Position numbers and translations under genes: made by a program | The notes under the pieces: model-generated | Database searches by the model: none | The model's input: only the letters and a program-made list of their open reading frames with translations | What the model was told of the DNA's origin: nothing | Part shown: positions 1-7,932 of the stretch, piece by piece | Numbering within the stretch: position 1 is the first letter of the stretch | How the letters are laid out: each line of letters starts with the position of its first letter | NCBI GenBank assembly: GCA_021648375.1 | Contig: JAKISW010000034.1 | Coordinates: 1-30,702 of the forward strand | Length of the DNA: 30,702 nt | Direction of reading: 5' to 3' | Origin: Devosiaceae bacterium | Lineage (GTDB): Bacteria; Pseudomonadota; Alphaproteobacteria; Rhizobiales; Devosiaceae

Positions 1-1211
1 CCTGCCAGATGTCCAAGAACTATTGAATAGGCGCTGGCAATTTCTGCTTCCGGCAGTTTCGAATTGTCATTTATTGTTATGACTACACAATATTCCTGAC
101 CGTTTTGTGCCCTCACCCACGTTGTCAGATTAAAAACACCCAATTCACTGCCGCCCTTAAAAGCAAAACTTTCCCATTGATCACGGAGGGCCAGACCGGG
201 ATTGATCTGAAAAACATCCAAAGTGCGAACCGATTTAATTAACTCACAAAGCTCTTTAGCTGATAAATACCATTCAACACCCTCCCGATAGGGAACAGAG
301 CCAGCGTCTAGCGAGGGCAAAGCCCGTGTTTTTAGTTGTTCTGAGATATTTAGCTTTGTAGCCTGATCTGCATTGGCAAATATTTCTGCCAGCTCTCGAT
401 CATCTTTAAGTTGAAAAAACTCTCGGGTGGAAAGGACAAACTGATTATCCAGATAGAGAGCGACCTTTTCTCGGCCCAGCAGGGCCAGCAGCGTATCCGT
501 TGCTGTATTGTCGCTATTGGAAATCATCAAAGCTGCCAGCGTGTGCAACGTAATCGGTGCGCCATCAGGAAAATCCTGCAAAATCCCACTTGGCAAAGAA
601 CGCAAATTTTCAGCAAGCAACGCCACATCACCCCACTTGCGATTTCCTGTGCTAATTTCGTCCTGTAGTGCCTTAAGAATCGCAAGTTTAAACGCCGAAC
701 CGATTGCCAGAACGGCTTCAGCATTTTTTTGTGCCAGAATGTTCTCCCCTTGCAATATAAGATAGCTGGTTTCGCCCTGAACCTGTTCGAGCGGCATTAA
801 AAGGTCCGACAGGGTTGCATTCAGGGGTGTTGGTGGGCGAAAAAACAGCCCGGTAATTTTCCCCCCATCGTCTAAAACAATAGTTGCACGCATAGCGTGA
901 GTTAATGTGGTAATCGCGTATTCCTCATCCACTGGCAAAATACGGACAGGAGCGCCAATTTCGCCCGAAATATTCTTAAGAATGGAATTTATTTGCTCAA
1001 ACGGGACTGCGTTTAAAAAACCAGCACTGAATCGAGAAGCCTGAACGGGCGTACCGCTTAGGAGTAATTCCAGCATGGCGATATTTTGGTTTTCTTCAGA
1101 CTTTGCAATTGAAGTCATAAAATTCACCGCTAACAGGACCACAAGAATGTTTCGTAAAAATTGCCTAATTTGACCACCTCTAGAACTTGGGATTAAAGTT
1201 GGAGCAGGCAT
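1..1211 (-). CDS. Secreted penicillin-recognising serine hydrolase, ORF12/LpqF-like (partial, C-terminus off the window)
   Basis: Open on the minus strand from ATG 1209-1211 to the window edge (about 403 codons, no stop). An N-terminal basic stretch and hydrophobic core (residues 17-36) look like a signal peptide, so the product is probably periplasmic. Residues about 43-140 form a small N-terminal domain, followed by a class A beta-lactamase-like fold with SAFK (Ser172, Lys175), SDN (233-235) and KGG (352-354), matching the SxxK, SDN and KTG motifs. The omega-loop ExxLN deacylation motif of true class A enzymes is not visible where expected (270-300), so antibiotic hydrolysis is doubtful. 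This two-domain layout recalls the clavulanate-cluster ORF12 protein and mycobacterial LpqF, which act as esterases or have unknown roles. No good ribosome site precedes the ATG; an in-frame ATG at 1118 would remove the signal peptide. It is divergent from rpsO. Confidence 0.75.
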   Translation of the reverse strand, partial: MPAPTLIPSSRGGQIRQFLRNILVVLLAVNFMTSIAKSEENQNIAMLELLLSGTPVQASRFSAGFLNAVPFEQINSILKNISGEIGAPVRILPVDEEYAITTLTHAMRATIVLDDGGKITGLFFRPPTPLNATLSDLLMPLEQVQGETSYLILQGENILAQKNAEAVLAIGSAFKLAILKALQDEISTGNRKWGDVALLAENLRSLPSGILQDFPDGAPITLHTLAALMISNSDNTATDTLLALLGREKVALYLDNQFVLSTREFFQLKDDRELAEIFANADQATKLNISEQLKTRALPSLDAGSVPYREGVEWYLSAKELCELIKSVRTLDVFQINPGLALRDQWESFAFKGGSELGVFNLTTWVRAQNGQEYCVVITINDNSKLPEAEIASAYSIVLGHLA

Positions 1212-1220
1212 GTTAGTTTT

Positions 1221-1232
1221 GGGTCTAGACCC
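1221..1232. promoter_or_regulatory. 12-bp perfect palindrome between the serine hydrolase and rpsO
   Basis: GGGTCTAGACCC is perfectly self-complementary and begins 10 bp upstream of the divergent hydrolase start codon. It lies just before a TATAT-containing stretch (1237-1242) that could serve as a -10 for rpsO. Its position suggests an operator, but nothing identifies the protein that would bind it. Confidence 0.3.
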
Positions 1233-1259
1233 TAGTCTATATGGTCTCAGTGAGAAAGC

Positions 1260-1422
1260 GAAGTTTCGCAACTCTAAGTTGCAAGATAAGGCTGGTAATT
1301 GGGGCAAAATTACCCTATAGGGGCGCAGTTCCAGGCTTATTGTCCTGAAACCTCGCGGCCTTCTCTGGACGACATCCCGGAGATGGGCAACCCTTACCCT
1401 TTGAATTTGAAAGGAATTTTCG
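1260..1422 (+). promoter_or_regulatory. Structured rpsO 5' leader (possible S15 autoregulatory RNA)
   Basis: About 160 bases without a gene precede rpsO and hold two clean hairpins: GCAACT/AGTTGC at 1268-1273/1277-1282, and a 7-bp stem GGTAATT/AATTACC at 1294-1300/1308-1314 with a GGGGCAA loop. A GC-rich segment follows (1321-1392). An AAAGGA ribosome site lies near 1410. S15 is known to control its own mRNA through structured leaders, with different folds in different phyla, including alphaproteobacteria. The hairpins are visible; S15 binding is inferred. Confidence 0.4.
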
Positions 1423-1692
1423 ATGTCGGTAACACCAGAGCGCAAAACTGCGCTTATCAAGGAATACGCGGTCCAAAGTTCAGATACCGGCTCACCTGAA
1501 GTTCAGGTTGCCATTTTGACCGAGCGTATCGTTAATCTTACAGAACATTTCAAAACCCACAAAAAGGATAATCATTCCCGTCGTGGATTGCTGAAAATGG
1601 TCTCTCTGCGTCGCCGTCTGCTTGATTATGTAAAACGTAAAGATGATGCGCGCTATAAGAGCTTGATTGAAAAGCTCGGCCTGCGCCGCTAA
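1423..1692 (+). CDS. rpsO: 30S ribosomal protein S15
   Basis: The 89-residue product has the full length of bacterial S15. Recognisable segments are the N-terminal MSVTPERKTALI, the central DTGSPEVQVA and LTEHFKTHKKDNHSRRGL stretches, and the C-terminal RRRLLDYVKRKD with YKSLIEKLGLRR. S15 is a primary 16S rRNA binder in the platform of the small subunit. The start is supported by an AAAGGA site about 10 bases upstream. It precedes pnp by 315 bases in the same direction, the usual rpsO-pnp order. truB, often upstream of rpsO, is absent here; a divergent serine hydrolase takes its place. Confidence 0.98.
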   Translation: MSVTPERKTALIKEYAVQSSDTGSPEVQVAILTERIVNLTEHFKTHKKDNHSRRGLLKMVSLRRRLLDYVKRKDDARYKSLIEKLGLRR

Positions 1693-1713
1693 AATGTCGG
1701 CGCAATAATTAAA

Positions 1714-1743
1714 GATTGGCGCGGAAATTCATTTGCGCCAATC
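1714..1743 (+). terminator. 9-bp hairpin between rpsO and pnp (terminator, attenuator or processing site)
   Basis: GATTGGCGC (1714-1722) and GCGCCAATC (1735-1743) are perfect complements with a 12-base loop, 21 bases after the rpsO stop. The tail (GGTGGTTTTAAC) is only weakly T-rich, so read-through into pnp is likely. In enterobacteria the rpsO-pnp gap holds a leaky terminator and an RNase III-cleaved stem used for PNPase autoregulation; this hairpin may do a similar job. Confidence 0.5.
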
Positions 1744-1899
1744 GGTGGTTTTAACAAAAGAGGCATGGCAGGATCGCTGGACGTTTTTTTAAATAAAAAA
1801 ACTTCTTGCCGTCTTGTCCATGTTTTAAAAATCACAAAAATTAATAAAACACCGCGGTTTTTCCCAAGCGCATTATAGCGTTTGGCCACCGCAAGCAGG

Positions 1900-1905
1900 T
1901 ATAAT
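1900..1905 (+). promoter_or_regulatory. Candidate pnp promoter (-10 TATAAT)
   Basis: A perfect TATAAT at 1900-1905 lies about 100 bases before pnp in the otherwise empty gap 1744-2007. No convincing -35 sits 16-18 bases upstream. The rest of the gap is A/T-rich (T-run then A-run at 1785-1800) with no reading frame that resembles a gene. Confidence 0.35.
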
Positions 1906-2007
1906 TGCCAGCATCTGCTACAAAGCAAGTTTTTCGGTTAAGGCCGGGTATTTGTAAAAAAGCGCGGGCAATTTCCTAATAAAATGTATGAATGGAAATG
2001 AACAAGA

Positions 2008-4110
2008 ATGTTTGATCACCACAAAGTAGAACTAAACTGGGGCGGACAGCCTCTAACCTTAGAAACCGGCAAAATTGCCCGTCAGGCCCACGGTGCGGTT
2101 TTGGCAACCCTTGGCGAAACTGTTGTTCTGGCAACTGTTGTCAGCTCTTTTAAGCCCAAGACGGGAATTGATTTTTTCCCCCTGACTGTAAACTATCAGG
2201 AAAAATATTATGCAGCCGGCAAGATCCCCGGCGGATATTTCAAGCGCGAGGCGCGCCCATCAGAAGCAGAAACACTGATCTGCCGTCTGATTGACAGGCC
2301 GATCCGCCCGCTTTTTCCAAAGGGCTATAAAAACGAAACCCAGGTAATCGTAACCGTTCTTCAGCACGATATGGAAAATCAGCCTGACGTGTTAGCGCTG
2401 ATTGCAACGTCTGCTGCGCTTACCCTTTCCGGCGTGCCCTTTATGGGTCCGATCGGCGCGGCACGGGTTGGATATATTGATGGGGAATATGTGCTTAATA
2501 CTCCTATTGATCGTCGTGATGAAAGCCAGCTTGATCTGGTAATGGCCGGCACAAGCGATGCGGTGCTTATGGTTGAATCCGAAGCTCAGGAACTCTCCGA
2601 AGAAATTATGCTTGGCGCTGTGATGTATGGTCATGAGCAATCAGCTCAGGTAATCGAAGCCATTATCAAGCTGGCAGAACTTGCCGCAAAAGATCCTCGC
2701 GAGTTTGTTGAAGAAGATCTTTCAGAGCTTGATGCCCAAATGTTCAAAATCGCTGAAGATGACGTGCGTGCAGCCTATGGGGAAACCGATAAGCAGGCCC
2801 GCTATGCAGCGCTTGATGTGGCAAAAACCAAAGTTGTTGAAGCGCTTGAAGAAAGTGACTGGACCCCGGAGCAAATCGGTACAGTTTTCAAATCCATACA
2901 ATCGCGCATAGTGCGTCGCTCGGTAATTGACACCAAAAAACGCATTGACGGACGCGATCTTTCAACAGTTCGCCCCGTGGTTGCCGAGGCTGGAATTTTG
3001 CCGCGCACCCATGGCTCTGCCATCTTTACCCGTGGCGAAACTCAGGCTCTGGTTGTTGCAACTCTTGGCACAGGTGAAGACGAGCAGTTTATTGATAGTT
3101 TGGAAGGCACCTCCAAGCAAAACTTTATGCTTCATTATAACTTCCCCCCCTATTCGGTGGGTGAAGCAGGGCGCACAGGATTTACTTCCCGTCGTGAAAT
3201 TGGCCACGGTAAACTGGCCTGGCGTGCTATTAATCCGGTTCGTCCATCGGTTGAAGAATTTCCTTATACTGTGCGGTTGGTTTCAGAAATCACCGAATCC
3301 AACGGTTCTTCCTCTATGGCCTCGGTCTGTGGTGCCTCGCTGGCATTGATGGATGCAGGCGTTCCCATGAAAAAGGCCGTGGCAGGTATTGCCATGGGTC
3401 TGATTTTAGAGGGCGAAGAATTTGCGGTTCTTTCCGACATCTTGGGTGATGAAGATCATCTTGGCGACATGGATTTCAAGGTTGCCGGAACCAATGATGG
3501 CATTACCTCTCTGCAGATGGATATCAAGATTGCCGGGATTACCAAAGAGATCATGCAAACAGCTCTTGAGCAGGCCAAAGAGGGCCGAGTGCTTATTCTT
3601 GAAGAAATGGCCAAGGCACTTGATACGGCTCGTGACGAGGTTGGTGAATATGCTCCGCGCATTGAAACCATGCAGATACCAACCGATAAAATCCGCGAAG
3701 TTATTGGAACCGGCGGCAAGGTTATTCGCGAAATCGTGGAAAAAACCGGCGCCAAGGTCAATATTGACGATGACGGGGTTATTAAAATCGCCTCCTCCGA
3801 CAATGCTTCCATTGAAGCTGCGGTTAAATGGATTAAATCCATCACTGATGAGCCGGAAGCTGGCGTGATTTATCAGGGGACGGTTGTTAAAACCGTTGAT
3901 TTTGGAGCCTTTGTTAATTTCTTTGGTCCCAAAGACGGTCTGGTGCATATTTCTCAGCTTGCTCCTTCACGGGTGGAAAAAACCACCGATGTGATCAAAG
4001 AGGGCGATAAGGTCTGGGTAAAGCTTATGGGCTTTGATGATCGCGGCAAGGTTCGCCTGTCCATGAAAGTGGTTGATCAGGAAACCGGCCAAGAAATTGA
4101 AAGTGATTAA
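2008..4110 (+). CDS. pnp: Polyribonucleotide nucleotidyltransferase (PNPase)
   Basis: PNPase degrades RNA 3'-to-5' by phosphorolysis and is a trimeric partner in mRNA decay. The 700-residue length is typical. Order of domains: RNase PH 1 (about 10-145, with the conserved GYFKREARPSE stretch), helical linker (about 240-315), RNase PH 2 (about 325-530), KH (about 555-615, GTGG loop at 567-570) and S1 (about 620-690). Phosphate-site serines (GSSSMASVCG, about 434-436) and the catalytic acidic patch around DEDHLGDMDF (481-488) are intact. A GGAA stretch (1993-1996) lies upstream of the chosen ATG. An earlier ATG at 1999 is out of frame and soon stops. It follows rpsO and is closed by a strong terminator. 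Confidence 0.98.
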   Translation: MFDHHKVELNWGGQPLTLETGKIARQAHGAVLATLGETVVLATVVSSFKPKTGIDFFPLTVNYQEKYYAAGKIPGGYFKREARPSEAETLICRLIDRPIRPLFPKGYKNETQVIVTVLQHDMENQPDVLALIATSAALTLSGVPFMGPIGAARVGYIDGEYVLNTPIDRRDESQLDLVMAGTSDAVLMVESEAQELSEEIMLGAVMYGHEQSAQVIEAIIKLAELAAKDPREFVEEDLSELDAQMFKIAEDDVRAAYGETDKQARYAALDVAKTKVVEALEESDWTPEQIGTVFKSIQSRIVRRSVIDTKKRIDGRDLSTVRPVVAEAGILPRTHGSAIFTRGETQALVVATLGTGEDEQFIDSLEGTSKQNFMLHYNFPPYSVGEAGRTGFTSRREIGHGKLAWRAINPVRPSVEEFPYTVRLVSEITESNGSSSMASVCGASLALMDAGVPMKKAVAGIAMGLILEGEEFAVLSDILGDEDHLGDMDFKVAGTNDGITSLQMDIKIAGITKEIMQTALEQAKEGRVLILEEMAKALDTARDEVGEYAPRIETMQIPTDKIREVIGTGGKVIREIVEKTGAKVNIDDDGVIKIASSDNASIEAAVKWIKSITDEPEAGVIYQGTVVKTVDFGAFVNFFGPKDGLVHISQLAPSRVEKTTDVIKEGDKVWVKLMGFDDRGKVRLSMKVVDQETGQEIESD

Positions 4111-4176
4111 AAACCAAAAACACGATTTGGATTATTTGATCTAAACCGTTGTTTGGTACAAATTGCTCAAGCAAAT

Positions 4177-4212
4177 AAAAGACCCCGGCCATGTATGTGT
4201 CGGGGTCTTTTG
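4177..4212 (+). terminator. Rho-independent terminator after pnp
   Basis: An 11-bp perfect stem AAAAGACCCCG (4177-4187) / CGGGGTCTTTT (4201-4211) with a 13-base loop ends in a T-run on the plus strand. The A-run on the left makes it potentially bidirectional. It separates the rpsO-pnp unit from the toxin-antitoxin operon. Confidence 0.9.
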
Positions 4213-4228
4213 TTTCGGTGCGATTTTC

Positions 4229-4258
4229 TTGACTTTTGCCTAAAAAAGTCCATATTTA
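4229..4258 (+). promoter_or_regulatory. Toxin-antitoxin promoter with embedded operator
   Basis: TTGACT (4229-4234) and TATTTA (4253-4258) are separated by 18 bases and make a sigma70-like promoter. A perfect 7-bp inverted repeat GACTTTT (4231-4237) / AAAAGTC (4244-4250) overlaps the -35 and fills the spacer. Antitoxins of Xre-RES systems repress their own promoters, so this is the obvious candidate operator. Binding is inferred. Confidence 0.6.
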
Positions 4259-4297
4259 GACAGTACATAGGCTCTAGTAGAAAAATGGACAAATATC

Positions 4298-4735
4298 ATG
4301 GTGGCTTTAGCGCAAAAAAAAATTTCCTCCGAAGCGTCCCCCAATGCTTCCCTAAAAAACTCTGATGACCGGCGTCATTTATCCGGCCCTGCCTTGCGGA
4401 CTTTTTTTAATATTGCCGACAAATGGAACTTAAACGCTGATCAGCAAATAAAATTGCTGGGGGTTGGCGCAAGGTCTACATTTTATAAATGGAAGAAAGA
4501 TGGCGATGTGGCGCTGCCCCGCGATACTCTTGAGAGAATTTCCTACATTCTTGGCATTTATAAATCTTTGCAGGTTTTGCTGCCCTCTAAAGCTGCCCAT
4601 GAATGGATTAAAAAAAGCAATGATGCCAAAATTTTTGGCGGCCGTTCGGCGCTGGAGCGTATGCTGTCGGGCAATGTGGCAGACCTTTATGTGGTGCGCC
4701 AATATCTTGATGCCCAGCGGGGCGGATGGGCTTGA
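4298..4735 (+). CDS. Xre/MbcA/ParS-type antitoxin of the RES toxin
   Basis: The 145-residue protein has a disordered N-terminus, an Xre-like helix-turn-helix (about 45-95, including GARSTFYKWKKDG) and a C-terminal toxin-binding DUF2384/MbcA-ParS domain (about 96-145). The latter shows the typical pattern of a Trp, then FGG-SALERMLSG, then a V-x-x-YLDA-x-RGGWA ending. It should bind and neutralise the RES toxin encoded next and repress the shared promoter. The start is 40 bases after the predicted -10, with a GGA stretch about 8 bases upstream. Its stop overlaps the toxin start by 10 bases, so translation is coupled. The family call is firm; no activity is shown here. Confidence 0.9.
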   Translation: MVALAQKKISSEASPNASLKNSDDRRHLSGPALRTFFNIADKWNLNADQQIKLLGVGARSTFYKWKKDGDVALPRDTLERISYILGIYKSLQVLLPSKAAHEWIKKSNDAKIFGGRSALERMLSGNVADLYVVRQYLDAQRGGWA

Positions 4736-5409
4736 GCGTTCTTAAAGCCCTTGTTGAATGGAAACCGTGCTGGCGTATTATCCCAAGTCACTTTCCAACC
4801 ATTCACCTGTTTGAAGATGTGGCTGATCCCAAGGATCTGGAGGCGGTTTTTGAGCTTGAAGCCATGACCAATGACCGGCTGCGCGATCAGGTTGGCCAAT
4901 TATTGCTGGTTCCGCCTCAAGATAGAATATCCGGCCCCGGCACCAGTTATATTATGGCAGCTTTTACTCATCTAAATCCGCTTGGCTCTCGATTTTCTGA
5001 TGGCAGCTGGGGGACCTATTATGCAGCTTTTGATCTTGATACTGCAATCGCTGAAACCACCTATCATCGCGCCCTGTTTTTACTCGCAACAAAAGAGGAA
5101 GCAATGGAGTTGGATATGCGGGTTTTAACGGCTGATTTAAATGGAAATCTCCACGATATTAGAGGCCAGCAAAAGCAAATGGCTCATTTGTACGATCCTG
5201 ATGATTATGTCGTATCCCAAAGTTTTGCAAAGAAATTGCGTGCCTCCGGCTCCAACGGAATAGTTCATAATTCCGTTCGTAGACCCTTAGGAGAGTGCGC
5301 GGCGGTTTTTCGCCCGCCATTGTTGTCTAATTGCCGCCAGGCGCAACATTTATGTTATGTGTGGGATGGGAGTGAAATATCAAATGTCTATAAAAAATCC
5401 GCCCTTTGA
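4726..5409 (+). CDS. RES-domain toxin (NAD+-degrading type)
   Basis: The 227-residue product carries a RES domain (about 75-205) named for its conserved Arg-Glu-Ser. Visible are Arg89 in GSRFS, Tyr99 in WGTYYAAFD, Glu110 in AIAETTYHR and Ser183 in IVHNSVRRPLGE. RES toxins are structurally related to ADP-ribosyltransferases and act by depleting cellular NAD+. The N-terminal 70 residues, with an EWKPCWRIIP stretch, are usual for the longer form paired with Xre antitoxins. The start overlaps the antitoxin gene. All four key residues are present, so the toxin is probably active unless neutralised. The downstream DUF1801 gene begins inside this gene. Confidence 0.92.
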   Translation: MGLSVLKALVEWKPCWRIIPSHFPTIHLFEDVADPKDLEAVFELEAMTNDRLRDQVGQLLLVPPQDRISGPGTSYIMAAFTHLNPLGSRFSDGSWGTYYAAFDLDTAIAETTYHRALFLLATKEEAMELDMRVLTADLNGNLHDIRGQQKQMAHLYDPDDYVVSQSFAKKLRASGSNGIVHNSVRRPLGECAAVFRPPLLSNCRQAQHLCYVWDGSEISNVYKKSAL

Positions 5410-5803
5410 AAATGATGACGTTGAAGCAGTTTTCAACTCCTACAGTGAAAAGCTACAGGCTCCATTATTACAATTGCGCCAGCTTATTTTGCAGGTGGCA
5501 AAAACCACCGATGGAGTGGGACAATTACAAGAAACCCTTAAATGGGGGCAGGTTTCTTATCTGACACCGGCCACAAAAAGCGGCACAACCATAAGAATTG
5601 GTGAAAAAGGCGAACGTGATATTGCCCTGTTCGTCAACTGTAAATCTTCACTGGTTGAAGATTGGCGCACGCGCTATCCAACCCTTAAATATGAGGGTAA
5701 TCGCGCCATAATCCTAAGCGTTAATGAGGAATTTCCAGAAGAAGCTATTGGCCACTGCATTGCTATGGCGCTGACTTATCATTTGCGCAAGAAACAGCCC
5801 TAG
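5384..5803 (+). CDS. DUF1801 (YdhG-like) domain protein
   Basis: The product is about 139 residues from ATG 5384, preferred over ATG 5357 because a GGGAG site lies 11 bases upstream. The compact domain shows an N-terminal helical part (VFNSYSEKLQAPLLQLRQLI), the LQETLKWGQVSYLT segment typical of DUF1801, and a beta-rich C-terminal half. The family resembles frataxin-fold and YdhG proteins and has no settled function. It overlaps the RES toxin by 26 bases and should be cotranscribed with the toxin-antitoxin pair, though a functional link is not established. Its stop and that of the convergent fghA share one CTAG. Confidence 0.8.
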   Translation: MSIKNPPFENDDVEAVFNSYSEKLQAPLLQLRQLILQVAKTTDGVGQLQETLKWGQVSYLTPATKSGTTIRIGEKGERDIALFVNCKSSLVEDWRTRYPTLKYEGNRAIILSVNEEFPEEAIGHCIAMALTYHLRKKQP

Positions 5804-6639
5804 AGCGCCTTAGCGTGATGGCGCAAATGATCTTCCATAAATGTCTGAATGAAATAGTAGGAATGATCGTAGCCTTCATGACGGCGAAGGGTCAGTTTTT
5901 GACCGGAAGATTTTGCAGCCTCTTCCAGCATATGGGGAAATAGCTCACCTTGAAGAAACTGATCAGCGAGGCCCTGATCAACCAGCAATAGAGCCTTGGA
6001 AGGCTGGTGTTTTATCAAATAACTGGAATCATAATTTTTCCAGCTGTTTTTGTCCGCTCCCAAATATCTGCTCAAAGCATTTTGTCCCCATGGACCAGAC
6101 ATTGGCGCGCTAAGGGGAGCAAATGCCGATGCGCTTTTATAAATATTTGGATGTTTCAGATGCAGGGTCAAAGCCCCATGTCCTCCCATGGAGTGACCAA
6201 ATATTCCGTGCCGCAAAAGGTCAGCGGGAAAGCTTTCTTCCAAAACCCGGCGCAATTCTTCAACCACATAGGTTTGCATATTATAGGCTTTTGCCCATGG
6301 CTCCTCAGTGGCGTCCAGATAAAATCCGGCCCCTGTGCCAAAGTCCCAATCCTTATCTTCCCCTGCAATATTTTGATTGCGGGGGGAGGTATCGGGGGTG
6401 ACCAGCATCAGACCAAGTTCCGATGCCATTCTTTGCGCCCCGGCTTTTATGACAAATGTTTCTTCAGTGCAGGTCAGCCCGGCCAGATAGGTAAGCACTG
6501 GAACCGGCCCATCTTTGGCTGCCGGGGGTACAAATACCCCAAATTTCATTTCCCCATTGCAGGCTTTTGATTGGTGAGAATAAAAGCCCTGCACGCCGCC
6601 AAAGCATTTTTGCTCACTGATGATTTTTATTTCAGACAT
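5800..6639 (-). CDS. fghA: S-formylglutathione hydrolase
   Basis: Second enzyme of glutathione-dependent formaldehyde oxidation: it hydrolyses S-formylglutathione to formate and glutathione in the cytoplasm. The roughly 279-residue esterase D-type alpha/beta hydrolase shows the family segments LAGLTCTEETF, PDTSPR, GFYLDATEEPW and the nucleophile in GHSMGGHG (Ser150). A late DQGLADQFL and a YDHSYYFI supply Asp and His. ATG 6637-6639 is preferred; an in-frame GTG 9 bases earlier (6646-6648) would leave only 3 bases after the AAGG site. It starts 14 bases after the dehydrogenase stop, so the two form an operon. Confidence 0.96.
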   Translation of the reverse strand: MSEIKIISEQKCFGGVQGFYSHQSKACNGEMKFGVFVPPAAKDGPVPVLTYLAGLTCTEETFVIKAGAQRMASELGLMLVTPDTSPRNQNIAGEDKDWDFGTGAGFYLDATEEPWAKAYNMQTYVVEELRRVLEESFPADLLRHGIFGHSMGGHGALTLHLKHPNIYKSASAFAPLSAPMSGPWGQNALSRYLGADKNSWKNYDSSYLIKHQPSKALLLVDQGLADQFLQGELFPHMLEEAAKSSGQKLTLRRHEGYDHSYYFIQTFMEDHLRHHAKAL

Positions 6640-6653
6640 GTTGATCACTGACC

Positions 6654-7763
6654 TTAAAATACTACGACAGAGCGGATGGATTTACCCGCATGCATCAGGT
6701 CAAAGGCCTTATTGATATCTTCCAAGGCAAAAGTGTGGGTAATCAAATCGTCAATATTGATTTTTTTATCCATATACCAATCGACAATTTTTGGCACGTC
6801 AGTGCGCCCGCGAGCGCCCCCAAATGCTGTGCCGCGCCAAACACGACCCGTAACCAACTGGAACGGACGGGTGGTGATTTCTTTTCCGGCCCCGGCAACG
6901 CCAATAATAACGCTCTCTCCCCAGCCCTTGTGGCAACATTCCAGAGCCTGGCGCATGGTGTTTACATTGCCAATACATTCAAAACTATAATCGGCTCCGC
7001 CCCCGGTAAGTTCCACCAGATGAGCAACCAGATCGCCAGAAATTTCGTTTGGATTGACAAAATGGGTCATGCCAAAATTTGTGGCGATTTCCTTGCGATC
7101 CGGGTTTAGATCAACGCCGATGATTTTATCGGCCCCGACCATTCTTGCGCCCTGAATAACATTAAGCCCTATGCCGCCAAGCCCAAATATCACCACGTTG
7201 GATCCGGGTTCTACTTTCGCATCAAATGCCACGGCGCCAACTCCAGTGGTTACCCCGCAGCCAATGTAACAAATTTGCTCAAATGGAGCGTCTTTGCGCA
7301 CTTTGGCCACAGCAATTTCGGGCATTACAGCAAAGTTGGAAAAGGTCGAACAGCCCATATAATGCAGCACCGGCTGCCCTTTATATGATAAGCGCGAAGT
7401 GCCATCGGGCATCAAACCGCGCCCCTGAGTTTCCCGGATTGACTGGCATAAATTGGTTTTTGGGTTCAGGCAATAATCACATTCTCTACATTCCGGCGTA
7501 TAAAGCGGGATCACATGATCGCCCACAGCCACCGAAGTCACACCCAGGCCGACTTCAACCACGACACCAGCTCCCTCATGGCCCAAAACTGCCGGAAACA
7601 TGCCTTCGGGATCATCCCCCGAAAGGGTAAAAGCATCGGTATGACAAATGCCGGTGGCTTTGATTTCAACCATTACCTCGCCAGCTTTTGGTCCCTCAAG
7701 ATCAAGTTCCACAATTTCAAGGGGTTTTCCTGGCTCAAAAGCAACTGCTGCCCGTGTTTTCAT
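6654..7763 (-). CDS. adhC: S-(hydroxymethyl)glutathione dehydrogenase / class III alcohol dehydrogenase
   Basis: The enzyme oxidises S-hydroxymethylglutathione, which forms spontaneously from formaldehyde and glutathione, to S-formylglutathione with NAD+. It also acts as GSNO reductase in this family. The 369-residue zinc-dependent MDR has catalytic zinc ligand Cys40 in GICHTD, the GHE motif at 61-63, and structural zinc cysteines 92, 95, 98 and 106. A Rossmann motif IFGLGGIGLNV follows. A GGGAGA ribosome site lies 8 bases before the ATG. It is the first gene of a two-gene operon with fghA and diverges from fhs, giving a complete formaldehyde-to-formyl-THF route. Confidence 0.97.
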   Translation of the reverse strand: MKTRAAVAFEPGKPLEIVELDLEGPKAGEVMVEIKATGICHTDAFTLSGDDPEGMFPAVLGHEGAGVVVEVGLGVTSVAVGDHVIPLYTPECRECDYCLNPKTNLCQSIRETQGRGLMPDGTSRLSYKGQPVLHYMGCSTFSNFAVMPEIAVAKVRKDAPFEQICYIGCGVTTGVGAVAFDAKVEPGSNVVIFGLGGIGLNVIQGARMVGADKIIGVDLNPDRKEIATNFGMTHFVNPNEISGDLVAHLVELTGGGADYSFECIGNVNTMRQALECCHKGWGESVIIGVAGAGKEITTRPFQLVTGRVWRGTAFGGARGRTDVPKIVDWYMDKKINIDDLITHTFALEDINKAFDLMHAGKSIRSVVVF

Positions 7764-7851
7764 ATTTTTGTTCTCCCATCACAGAATAGACAATTAACTA
7801 GCACAATCGGACAAAAACGGGAATTTTATTCACAAGATCGGGATAAGTTAT

Positions 7852-7860
7852 TGCTATAAT
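7852..7860 (+). promoter_or_regulatory. Extended -10 promoter for fhs
   Basis: TGCTATAAT is a perfect extended -10 (TGnTATAAT), about 70 bases before the fhs start, inside the 169-base divergent region shared with adhC. A TTCACA at 7829-7834 is too far away for a normal -35, but extended -10 promoters do not need one. On the minus strand, TTGTCC and TCTATT with an 18-base gap could serve adhC. Confidence 0.45.
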
Positions 7861-7932
7861 TGACATTGCAAATTTTGTCTGCAACCTACGCTCTGGCCGT
7901 AATGATATCGGTGGAATTTTGGAGAAATAATA

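Noticed and set aside
3406..3948. 180-residue minus-strand frame inside pnp
   Set aside because: Shadow of the strongly conserved pnp coding frame; the composition is that of a mirrored gene and no domain is recognisable.
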